A DNA stretch of 10,556 bases from contig JABIUH010000387.1 in the NCBI GenBank assembly GCA_018701055.1, positions 1 to 10,556 on the forward strand, given 5' to 3'. Below the pieces are notes generated by a model. That model had not been told where the DNA came from and searched no databases. It saw nothing but the letters and a program-made list of their open reading frames with translations. The first letter of the stretch is position 1. Each line of letters opens with the position of its first letter. This document shows positions 1-6,277 of this stretch, one piece after another. This DNA comes from Woeseia sp. (GTDB taxonomy: Bacteria > Pseudomonadota > Gammaproteobacteria > Steroidobacterales > Woeseiaceae). Made by a program: the position numbers and the translations under genes.

Positions 1-608
1 CAGAATTCCGACAGTAATTCGCTCTTCATCTGGATGTGTTTAATGTATTGAGTGTCTGCAGGCGGCTCGATCGGGGGAATTTCCTGGTCCAGGATCAATT
101 CGAACGCCTCGTTCGTCGCTTCACCAATGACAATTTGCACAGGTTTCGAATAAAAATTGCCGGGTTTGCGGTTCCAACGTTGGCCCTCGCCCTGATCCGG
201 CGACAGGCTGACAACCTTGCCATTGCTGAGGTGAAAGTCTTTGTATCGGTTTAACAGCGCCTGTGCGTAGTACGTGCCAGGCGGGACGTGAGTCAGGTCC
301 TTGAGTGGAAAGCCGATCGCATCGTGATCCACGACGACGGTGTCGCCGCTTTGCCACTTTTCAACATTCTGGCCAAAAATTAATTGGGTATCAGCCGAAT
401 TGCTGACCAGGAATCTTGGCTCGTCATCCTCGTGTGAGGACAGGAGGACCACGAGCCGGCCATCCTGAGCAGACTCGGATAACGAGGCATCAAAGGAGAC
501 CGAAAACTCCGGGCCTTGTGCCACTTCGGGCGCGGTTGCCGGTTGGCACGCGGACAATGCAACGAAAATAGTTGCTCCAACGAGGAATGAATGAACTTGG
601 GTGTTCAT
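1..608 (-). CDS. Secreted lipoprotein, probable esterase (N-terminal part, cut by window edge)
   Basis: An open frame of 202 codons runs from an ATG at 608 to the left edge with no stop, so the C-terminus is missing. Residues 1-21 form a lipoprotein signal peptide with a hydrophobic core and lipobox LSAC (Cys21), so the product is probably an envelope lipoprotein. The rest is a soluble N-terminal region with segments such as DGRLVVLLSS (49-58), PPGTYYAQALLNRY (109-122) and DQGEGQRWNRKPGNFYSKP (138-156). From memory of the family, this layout precedes an alpha/beta-hydrolase (putative esterase, PF00756-like) domain that begins after the ELLSEF segment (197-202). That catalytic domain lies outside the window, so the esterase call is inference. 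The ATG overlaps the stop of the upstream cyanophycinase-like gene (ATGA), implying translational coupling and a shared transcript. Confidence 0.72.
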   Translation of the reverse strand, partial: MNTQVHSFLVGATIFVALSACQPATAPEVAQGPEFSVSFDASLSESAQDGRLVVLLSSHEDDEPRFLVSNSADTQLIFGQNVEKWQSGDTVVVDHDAIGFPLKDLTHVPPGTYYAQALLNRYKDFHLSNGKVVSLSPDQGEGQRWNRKPGNFYSKPVQIVIGEATNEAFELILDQEIPPIEPPADTQYIKHIQMKSELLSEF

Positions 609-1519
609 TCTTTTGCGTCCAAGATGGCGAACGGATCTGAATCATCACCCGGACGCTGTGGCATCCGACTTCGCAAATTAAACTGATCTCCCGGCATTAG
701 AAAATAAAAATGACCGTCGCGTCCAACGGTTCGGGCGCTGTCATAAACGGCTACATACCCCTGTCCGATCACTTCGAAATCGTCGCCGGTAACGACGATC
801 GCGGTGTCCTCATCAAGTCCCAGCCCGAGAAGTTCGGGACGTGCGTCCATGATCTCCTGTAAGTCAAACTGACGATTCCTGACCAGCAAATGCTGATCTA
901 TCGCTACATTCTCTATATAAGAGAAGCCCTGTTCGTGATCACCCATCATGATAGTGTTTGCGTTTGAGTCACCTCGTGCCAAATAAGATCCCTGAATGGT
1001 TGCTCCCGCAGACGAACCACCGATCACGCCGCCGCGCTCCAGTACTGCACGAAATTCTTCCTGGGTCTTTGTACCGAGGTAGGAATCTGCGATGCGCCAT
1101 TGCCGGCCACCGATGAACCAAACTCCGGCAGCATCTTTCAATGGAGCAGCAAATTCGTCGGTATCGGCTTCTTTAGGATCCCGCGTATGCAACACAGTGA
1201 GATTAGTCGCGCCCACTTTTTGCAGCGGCTCCAGAATATTCCATGGTAAGTCGTCTATGTCCCCACCGGCCGCAGTCGGAACGACGACAATCGAGGCATC
1301 CAATCCGCCGGCCAACTCTAGGAATCGGCCGATGATAGCCGGGTCCTGAACGTTGCCGCCAGCAACGACAAGCGAACCGTTTACAGGTCCAGTCGTCACG
1401 ACAGAGGTTGAATCGTGGTCTTCTACTGCTGTGCTATCTGAATTATTGCCGCAACCGAACAGGAATGTACTGGTTGCTGCTACGCAAAAGGCTGAAAATC
1501 GGATTCGCTTTGCTAACAT
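605..1519 (-). CDS. Cyanophycinase-like peptidase (family S51), lipoprotein
   Basis: A 304-residue protein of the cyanophycinase/dipeptidase E family. These are serine hydrolases that cleave beta-Asp-Arg bonds in cyanophycin or related isoaspartyl peptides. Residues 1-23 are a lipoprotein signal (RIRF basic start, hydrophobic core, lipobox LFGC, Cys23), so it should be exported and lipid-anchored, unlike the cytoplasmic cyanobacterial enzyme. Family motifs are in order: VAGG (52-55), a FIGGRQWR segment (135-142), the nucleophile elbow GGSSAGA (167-173, Ser170), IDQHLLVRNRQFDL (207-220, His210) and GLDEDTA (234-240, Glu237). Ser170, His210 and Glu237 fit the known Ser-His-Glu triad in order, with very similar spacing. 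The frame stays open 237 nt further upstream, but the ATG at 1519 is chosen for its strong GGGGGAAG ribosome site 6 nt away and because the signal peptide begins there. Its stop overlaps the next gene by 4 nt. The true substrate is not known. Confidence 0.87.
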   Translation of the reverse strand: MLAKRIRFSAFCVAATSTFLFGCGNNSDSTAVEDHDSTSVVTTGPVNGSLVVAGGNVQDPAIIGRFLELAGGLDASIVVVPTAAGGDIDDLPWNILEPLQKVGATNLTVLHTRDPKEADTDEFAAPLKDAAGVWFIGGRQWRIADSYLGTKTQEEFRAVLERGGVIGGSSAGATIQGSYLARGDSNANTIMMGDHEQGFSYIENVAIDQHLLVRNRQFDLQEIMDARPELLGLGLDEDTAIVVTGDDFEVIGQGYVAVYDSARTVGRDGHFYFLMPGDQFNLRSRMPQRPGDDSDPFAILDAKE

Positions 1520-1525
1520 TGATTG

Positions 1526-1533
1526 CTTCCCCC
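1526..1533 (-). promoter_or_regulatory. Ribosome binding site that fixes the cyanophycinase-like start
   Basis: On the minus strand GGGGGAAG lies 6 nt before the ATG at 1519. It decides the start against the longer open frame reaching 1756, whose extra 79 residues do not look like a protein domain. Confidence 0.75.
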
Positions 1534-1537
1534 TGAC

Positions 1538-1560
1538 GCAGACATTAAATCCACGTCTGC
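1538..1560. promoter_or_regulatory. Dyad/hairpin in the leader of the cyanophycinase-like gene
   Basis: A perfect 6-bp inverted repeat, GCAGAC and GTCTGC, separated by 11 nt. It lies just upstream of the ribosome binding site (4 nt away), where a hairpin or bound protein could affect initiation. Seen directly. Function is inference, and 6-bp arms can arise by chance. Confidence 0.35.
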
Positions 1561-1608
1561 TCTCGCCAAAGGTTGATAGTGCTACGAATCGCAGCGAATT
1601 GAAATAAT

Positions 1609-1634
1609 CGTCAACTCCACGGATCGTTCGTGGA
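1609..1634 (-). promoter_or_regulatory. Candidate promoter -35 box with adjoining dyad (operator-like)
   Basis: Read on the minus strand, TCCACG and CGTGGA arms (6 bp, perfect, 7-nt centre, 1616-1634) sit one base before TTGACG (1614-1609), a 5/6 match to a sigma-70 -35 box. The -10 hexamer at the right distance is poor (CGATTC with a 17-bp spacer), so the promoter may need an activator or may not be real. It lies about 90 nt upstream of the cyanophycinase-like start. Confidence 0.3.
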
Positions 1635-1818
1635 AATAAAAAGAAATAAAAAGGACAGCCACAAATTTCTCGCCTAGCAATATCAACCATCATTGGGTCA
1701 AACGATAAGTGCCCTCGAAGAACCGTGATAAGTGACGGAGTTACCATCCGCACCAATGTTACTTTCTCGATGCGTCAAATGACGGCGGTCGACCGGGATG
1801 TCTGAAAACTTAACATTG

Positions 1819-1901
1819 CGTCTTTGCGAGGAGGCAGAGCCGACGAAGCAATCCATTTAATTCAATAATTTATGGATTGCGTCGCTGCGCTCGCAAAGAC
1901 G
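1819..1901. repeat. REP-like imperfect palindromic repeat (CGTCTTTGCGAG family)
   Basis: The left arm starts CGTCTTTGCGAG and ends GCAATCCAT (1819-1856). The right arm is its reverse complement in the same order: ATGGATTGC at 1872 and CTCGCAAAGACG ending at 1901. The outer 12 bp and inner 9 bp match exactly. The left arm carries 8 extra bases in the middle, and the loop is AT-rich. Motifs of the form CGTCNTTGCGAG...GAAGCAATCC are a widely dispersed intergenic palindrome family in several bacterial phyla (family memory). It may be a non-autonomous, transposase-mobilised element or a transcript-stabilising hairpin. It sits 40 nt past the stop of the small membrane protein, so it could act as that transcript's 3' hairpin. 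Confidence 0.8.
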
Positions 1902-1940
1902 AATATGGAGTTCTCACACCGCCTGGGCCGTCAGCAGCGA

Positions 1941-2306
1941 TTAGCCTTCGGCTAAGCGCCGAACATTCCACATAAACAAGAGACCGCCCGTTGTCAGAAT
2001 TATATATAGGGACGTAATCGCCCATGTGAAATCAAGTATTGTAGCGACGCTAGAACTGTCAATCGCAGCGATAGCTTCGGCGCGTCGGGTAAATACTCCA
2101 TAAATCAGAACCGAGAGAATTCCCATGACCGTGGACGAAACTAGAAAGCAAGAGTTAACAACACCCGTTTGAAGTTTTGTGAGTCTTGACCCAGCCGCAA
2201 ACGCGGCAATAACGTACGCGGTAATGATAGTTACAAAAATCGTAAACGAGGTTAGAAAGTTGCCCAGTGCATTGCTCGTCAAGTCTGATAATTCGTATTC
2301 TGTCAC
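1941..2306 (-). CDS. Small three-helix membrane protein of unknown function
   Basis: With the start chosen here the product has 121 residues and begins VTEYELSDLT. Three hydrophobic helices are predicted by eye at about 17-39, 49-72 and 90-114, with a short basic end (NVRRLAEG). No enzyme motif is visible. I recall similar short integral membrane proteins beginning TEYELADL in marine gammaproteobacteria, always uncharacterised. The start is GTG at 2306, preceded 8 nt away by GAGGTG. The same frame also has an ATG at 2396 (151 residues), but that has no clear ribosome site and its added 30 residues are charged and less protein-like. It stands alone, with 234 nt to the transporter upstream and 421 nt to the next gene downstream. 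No function is proposed. Confidence 0.68.
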   Translation of the reverse strand: MTEYELSDLTSNALGNFLTSFTIFVTIITAYVIAAFAAGSRLTKLQTGVVNSCFLVSSTVMGILSVLIYGVFTRRAEAIAAIDSSSVATILDFTWAITSLYIILTTGGLLFMWNVRRLAEG

Positions 2307-2314
2307 CCCCGAGT

Positions 2315-2320
2315 CACCTC
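2315..2320 (-). promoter_or_regulatory. Ribosome binding site supporting a GTG start
   Basis: GAGGTG on the minus strand lies 8 nt before the GTG at 2306. This supports the 121-residue form of the membrane protein over the 151-residue form starting at 2396. Confidence 0.5.
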
Positions 2321-2420
2321 GATTCATCTCGTAGTCATGGTTGAGTTTTTTGAATTCGAATTGAATCAAGTGTCTCAAAAGCTCGCTTCGGATCATCTGC
2401 AGACATATTCAATGCCCCGA

Positions 2421-2429
2421 ATAATAGCA
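2421..2429 (-). promoter_or_regulatory. Candidate extended -10 promoter of the small membrane protein
   Basis: TGCTATTAT on the minus strand matches the extended -10 pattern TGnTATAAT with one mismatch. No good -35 lies at standard spacing (TTGTGC is 23 bp away). Initiation about 7 nt downstream would give a leader of roughly 110 nt to the GTG at 2306. Confidence 0.3.
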
Positions 2430-2540
2430 CCCCGGGCGACCGTAATTGTGCACAAGGCAGACGCTCAAAAAACGTTTTATGTAATTGTCGATTTGAATGA
2501 CTGACGTTCAGGAATCGTTTGCTCGCTAACTGTATAGACC

Positions 2541-4238
2541 TTACCCACTGGTCTCGCGAATGTGATGCTTGGTATCAACCGGTCGCATCAACGCGTTACT
2601 GATCAGCGCAATGCCCAGTAGGGCCGCCATTAGGTACATCGTGGTGTTGTACACCGTACTGGTCGGATCGACTGTGCCGACCGGCACGACCTCCATTAGC
2701 TTGGCAATCGTGACTGTTTTTTGCTCGACCAACGCATCGAGCTGGTCCAAACCAGCACCAAAAGCACGTTGAAATTCAGTCGGATCAACTTTCGTCACGA
2801 GATCCTGAATGGCGTCTTGAATGGCGCTTTCACGCAGAGACGTAATTGCCAGGGGACCAAGAACGCCAGCAGTACTCCAGGCAGTTAACAGTCGGCCGTG
2901 AATTCCACCGACATACCGAGTACCGAAGACATCAGCCAGGTACGCGGGAATTGTTGCGAAGCCACCGCCGTACATGGTGAAAATAATCATAGTTGCCGCA
3001 TAGAAATACACGAGCCAGACGACGGCTGGCTGAACGCTGACCTGTTGCGCCGAATAAGGGATTGTTACGTAGAGCGCGATGCCGAGTGCGAAGAATATCC
3101 AGTACGTATTACGTCTACCGATGTAGTCCGAAGTGCTGGCCCACAGAAAACGACCAACCATGTTGAATACGCTAATCATAATGACGTAGGTAGCCGCGAA
3201 AGCTCCGTCAACGATGTCCGGCAAGGTTGTCCCGAAAATTTCAGTGATCATCGTCTTGGCGACACCCAACACGCCAATTCCAGCGGTAACGTTGAAACAC
3301 AAAACAATCCACAATTGATAGAACTGGCGCGTCTTCAGTGCCTCATCAATATGAACATGCCCGGTTGAGATCATTTTTCGGGCGCTGTGATCCTCATCTG
3401 GTGGCACCCATCCATCCGGCACCCATCCTTCGGCCGGAATCCGATATGACATCGCCGCAATCAGCATTACCACCAGATAAATTAATCCCAAAGTAAAAAA
3501 AGTCTCCGCCGCGCCGCTTTGCCCCGTGCCCACTACGTACACACCTTCCGGGCCCGGAACGAGCATGCCCGCAATATCGTTTGCACCAACGACGACGACT
3601 TCACGAAGCGATCCGGCGCTCTCTGCAAATCGTTTGCCCGCTTCGGTAACCAATTGCACCTGATCAATTGCACCCAGAAACTCAGGTGCCTGGTAGTAAA
3701 ATTTCAAGAAATATTCTTTTAGGGGTGCACCGATCATGGCTCCGCCACCGAATCCCATGATTGCCATTCCTGCCGCCATACCGCGCCGATCAGGAAACCA
3801 TCTGATCAAAGTACTTACAGGAGAGACATAGCCCAACCCCAGACCTACCCCGCCGATCGCTCCGTAGCCGAGATAAACAAGCCACAGTTGATGCGTCAGG
3901 ATGCCCAGACCACCGACGAGGTAACCGCCACCCCAGCAACAGGCAGCTACGACGCCCACTGTTCGAGGGCCAACCTTTTCGAGCCATTTTCCAGCGAACG
4001 CGGCGGAAACGCCAAGGAACACAATAGCGACCGTGAATATCCAGACAACGTCGCTCAGAACCCAATCATCGGCTGCACTGCCGACAACACCGAGCGCTTG
4101 CGTCAGTGGCGGGTTGTAAATACTCCAGGCATAGACGGAACCAATGCAAAGATGAATTGCGATCGAAACCGGTGGCACTCGCCAGCGGTTATATCCTGGC
4201 TCGGCAGTAATTCGTTCCTTAGAAAACCACGCGCTCAT
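2541..4238 (-). CDS. OFA-family MFS transporter (oxalate/formate antiporter-like), enlarged
   Basis: A 565-residue major facilitator protein of the inner membrane. Twelve helices can be placed at about 22-42, 65-85, 93-113, 118-140, 152-173, 246-266, 303-325, 345-365, 376-396, 404-425, 447-468 and 531-551. The OFA subfamily signature is clear: IHLCIGSVYAWSIYNPPL (28-45), WFPDRRGMAAGMAIMGFGGG (147-166) and ADVFGTRYVGGIHGR (435-449). Known members exchange small carboxylates such as oxalate/formate; the substrate here is unknown. It is longer than the usual 400-430 residues because of two insertions in predicted periplasmic loops, between helices 5 and 6 (about 178-243) and between 11 and 12 (about 470-530). 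The start is fixed by GGAGG 5 nt before the ATG. It is the last gene of a four-gene run, 45 nt after the oxidoreductase. Confidence 0.88.
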   Translation of the reverse strand: MSAWFSKERITAEPGYNRWRVPPVSIAIHLCIGSVYAWSIYNPPLTQALGVVGSAADDWVLSDVVWIFTVAIVFLGVSAAFAGKWLEKVGPRTVGVVAACCWGGGYLVGGLGILTHQLWLVYLGYGAIGGVGLGLGYVSPVSTLIRWFPDRRGMAAGMAIMGFGGGAMIGAPLKEYFLKFYYQAPEFLGAIDQVQLVTEAGKRFAESAGSLREVVVVGANDIAGMLVPGPEGVYVVGTGQSGAAETFFTLGLIYLVVMLIAAMSYRIPAEGWVPDGWVPPDEDHSARKMISTGHVHIDEALKTRQFYQLWIVLCFNVTAGIGVLGVAKTMITEIFGTTLPDIVDGAFAATYVIMISVFNMVGRFLWASTSDYIGRRNTYWIFFALGIALYVTIPYSAQQVSVQPAVVWLVYFYAATMIIFTMYGGGFATIPAYLADVFGTRYVGGIHGRLLTAWSTAGVLGPLAITSLRESAIQDAIQDLVTKVDPTEFQRAFGAGLDQLDALVEQKTVTIAKLMEVVPVGTVDPTSTVYNTTMYLMAALLGIALISNALMRPVDTKHHIRETSG

Positions 4239-4283
4239 GCTCGCCTCCGATGATCAATGTCGGTGTACCGAATCGGTTAACGC

Positions 4284-5297
4284 TTAAACTGCCGACAACT
4301 GAACAATCTGTTTACCCGTATTTCGCCCCTGGAGCATGTCGATGAACGCAGTTGGCGCGTTCTCGATGCCGTCGGCAACTGTTTCGTGATAAATCAACTT
4401 ACCGTCATTCAGCCATGCGGACGCTTTCGCGACATATTCCTGGCATGCATCCGGATGATCCGTGACGATGAATCCCTGAATCTTCAAACGACGACCAATG
4501 ATAGCCATCATGCCGCGAGGTCCGGGCTGCAACTGTTCGTCGTTGTAATTTGAGATCATGCCGCACATAGCAATGCGCCCGAAATCTCGCATGCTCCAAA
4601 GTGCCGCCTCAAATATCTCGCCGCCTACATTCTCGAAATTTACATCGATACCTTTGGGGCAAACATCTTTAATACTTTTAGGTAGAGACTCGCTGTTTCG
4701 ATAGTTGAATGCCGCGTCATAACCGAGTGACTCAGTTAAGAGCGCAACTTTTTCGTCGGACCCAGCACAGCCGGAAACCTGGCAACCATGAATTTTCGCA
4801 AGTTGGCCGACAACACTTCCGACCGCGCCAGACGCGGCGGAAACAAACACAGCGTCATCCGGTTTTGCGCCGGCGATAGTATGTAGACCGACATAAGCCG
4901 TCATGCCCGGCATACCCAAAATGCCAAGGTGATAAGACAGCGGTTGCGATCCCGAATTGACTTTTCGCAACTGGGTGCCATCGCTGACTGAAAAATCTTC
5001 CCACCCAAGCATGCCCGTCACATAATCACCTTCCGCGTAGTTCTCGTGCCTACTGGCGACGACAACGCCTACTACGCCGGCCTGCAAAACCTCACCAATT
5101 TGGAACGCTGGAACATAAGACTTCACATCATTCATACGCCCCCGCATATATGGGTCGACTGACATGAAGATGTTTCGTACCAACAACTGTTCATTACCGA
5201 TATCGGGTACCGCTTCGCTCGTCGTCGTGAAGTTATCTTCCGTCACCCATCCGCTCGGGCGGCTCGCTAGGCGAATCTGTGTGTTGATATTTGGCAT
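4284..5297 (-). CDS. NADP-dependent oxidoreductase, medium-chain family (COG2130/PTGR-like)
   Basis: A 337-residue cytoplasmic enzyme of the zinc-independent medium-chain reductases, related to leukotriene B4 dehydrogenase/prostaglandin reductase and bacterial CurA. These reduce the C=C bond of alpha,beta-unsaturated ketones or aldehydes with NADPH. Visible markers are VDPYMRGRMND near residue 50, AASGAVGSVVGQLAK (NADP-binding Rossmann loop), ENVGGEIFEAAL and a C-terminal GRNTGKQIVQL. No structural-zinc cysteine cluster is present. The ATG at 5297 is chosen because AAGGAA precedes it by about 6 nt and the family N-terminus begins there; the longer frame to 5342 overlaps the preceding gene. 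The ribosome site overlaps the TAA stop of the phosphorylase-like gene, a 10-nt gap, so the two are surely co-transcribed. The physiological substrate is unknown. Confidence 0.9.
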   Translation of the reverse strand: MPNINTQIRLASRPSGWVTEDNFTTTSEAVPDIGNEQLLVRNIFMSVDPYMRGRMNDVKSYVPAFQIGEVLQAGVVGVVVASRHENYAEGDYVTGMLGWEDFSVSDGTQLRKVNSGSQPLSYHLGILGMPGMTAYVGLHTIAGAKPDDAVFVSAASGAVGSVVGQLAKIHGCQVSGCAGSDEKVALLTESLGYDAAFNYRNSESLPKSIKDVCPKGIDVNFENVGGEIFEAALWSMRDFGRIAMCGMISNYNDEQLQPGPRGMMAIIGRRLKIQGFIVTDHPDACQEYVAKASAWLNDGKLIYHETVADGIENAPTAFIDMLQGRNTGKQIVQLSAV

Positions 5298-5307
5298 GCA
5301 AAATTCC

Positions 5308-6225
5308 TTAGTCGTTTGCGGGTTTGGTGTAAGTGCCCTCATAGGCTTCTTCTATGGCATCCGCATCAATACTGCCTCGTATCTCGTCGATTCTTGTTAC
5401 CGCCTCCAGCACTATCGGAACGGCGTATTCAGCAATCTGCTGCACGCCGTTTTGCATATCTTCGTACTTGAATGGACGAACCCCAACAGCTGGATTCGAA
5501 ATTGAGTTTAGAGCCGCAAAATGGATGCCGAGTTGTCGAGCGTATATCGTTTCCGTTACAACATTGTGGGAAACGTGGTCTCCGCCCATCACGCGCATCA
5601 TCCTAATTTCGGCGGGCGTCTCAAATCGGCCTGGGTCATCTTGAACCATTACGCCCTTTTCATAAACTTCACCGGGGTACTTCGCTGTCGCAATTTCGAT
5701 AAGCAATTTGCGAAGGTCTTCGCTAAACGGCGCAGCAAAGTTCGGAAAGATTCCTGGTCGGCTGATTTTGGCCGCTCTAAGGACGTTTTGCGGGCGGTGG
5801 CTGCCGATAATGATGAAATCATCCGCCACGACCATGTCCCCGATCTCGTACTCAGGGTCAATACCACCAGACGTCGCGCCGCCAAAGACGAATTTAACGC
5901 CCAAGTCATACAACGCAACCCAGGTGCGCACGAAATGCCAGCCGTCCGCCTCACCCTCTGGCTTGTTTTCTACGCCGTGCATTTGTACGTAATAGAACGA
6001 TTGGTCGTTATAACGCATTTGATAAATTGGAGGACTCTCACCAACGGCGGTTGAGACGGTGAAAGTTCTCTCAACTTCAACCAAGCCTTTGCCAAAGTCA
6101 GGTGCATGACCAAAACTGGTGCCACCTACGATTGCAATATCGATGTCGTCTGCTGCGATAGCGAAAGTAGACGCCAGGCCCACCGCGAACGTCAGACAGA
6201 GAATCCATCCGTTCAATCTCTTCAT
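5308..6225 (-). CDS. Exported nucleoside phosphorylase-fold protein (MTAP/PNP family)
   Basis: 305 residues. Residues 1-24 are a Sec signal peptide (basic MKR, hydrophobic core, FAIA-ADD cleavage site), so the mature protein is periplasmic, which is unusual for this normally cytosolic family. The MTAP/PNP fold is shown by IAIVGGTSFG (30-39), HG at 83-84, LGVKFVFGGATSGG (108-121), EIGDMVVADDFI (127-138), GRFETPAEIRMMRVMGGDHV (199-218), TEIYAR-like TETIYARQLGIHFAALNSISN (224-244). Members cleave purine nucleosides or methylthioadenosine with phosphate. By-eye alignment to MTAP keeps the first-loop Thr (36) and His83, but puts Met82, Gly116 and His220 where MTAP has Arg60, Thr93 and Met196. Phosphorolysis is therefore uncertain, and a hydrolase role is possible. 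GGGAG lies 7 nt before the ATG. Gaps to its neighbours are 52 nt upstream and 10 nt downstream. Confidence 0.85.
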   Translation of the reverse strand: MKRLNGWILCLTFAVGLASTFAIAADDIDIAIVGGTSFGHAPDFGKGLVEVERTFTVSTAVGESPPIYQMRYNDQSFYYVQMHGVENKPEGEADGWHFVRTWVALYDLGVKFVFGGATSGGIDPEYEIGDMVVADDFIIIGSHRPQNVLRAAKISRPGIFPNFAAPFSEDLRKLLIEIATAKYPGEVYEKGVMVQDDPGRFETPAEIRMMRVMGGDHVSHNVVTETIYARQLGIHFAALNSISNPAVGVRPFKYEDMQNGVQQIAEYAVPIVLEAVTRIDEIRGSIDADAIEEAYEGTYTKPAND

Positions 6226-6277
6226 TAATGTTCTCCCAACCCGCTAATTTCTTCACAGCCTGAACCTGGCCGCACCC

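Larger units (their letters stand above)
1520..1940. other. Gene-free stretch between the small membrane protein and the cyanophycinase-like gene
   Basis: Of this 421-nt stretch, 1520-1634 holds the leader, hairpin and candidate promoter of the downstream pair, and 1819-1901 holds a REP-like hairpin repeat. Between them, 1635-1818 contains an A-rich run on the plus strand (1633-1652) and otherwise nothing I recognise. The minus-strand frame is open to 1756, but its translation has no recognisable domain, so I do not call it coding. Confidence 0.6.

Noticed and set aside
1616..1652. TCCACG/CGTGGA dyad next to the A-rich run, as a terminator
   Set aside because: On the plus strand the stem is followed by A rather than T, and on the minus strand the T-rich run comes before the stem, so neither direction fits an intrinsic terminator.
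1520..1756. N-terminal extension of the cyanophycinase-like protein by 79 residues
   Set aside because: A lipoprotein signal peptide and a strong ribosome site both place the start at 1519, and the added residues look like translated non-coding DNA.
2465..2482. AAAACGTTTT palindrome with a T run after the transporter gene, as a terminator
   Set aside because: The arms leave no loop and are AT-rich, so a stable intrinsic terminator hairpin cannot form.
2898..3368. Plus-strand open frame of 156 codons opposite the transporter
   Set aside because: Its translation has no protein-like features and the minus strand carries an unmistakable MFS protein.
5521..6054. Plus-strand open frame of 177 codons opposite the phosphorylase-like gene
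   Set aside because: It is antisense to a gene with clear family motifs; composition and lack of a ribosome site mark it as a shadow.
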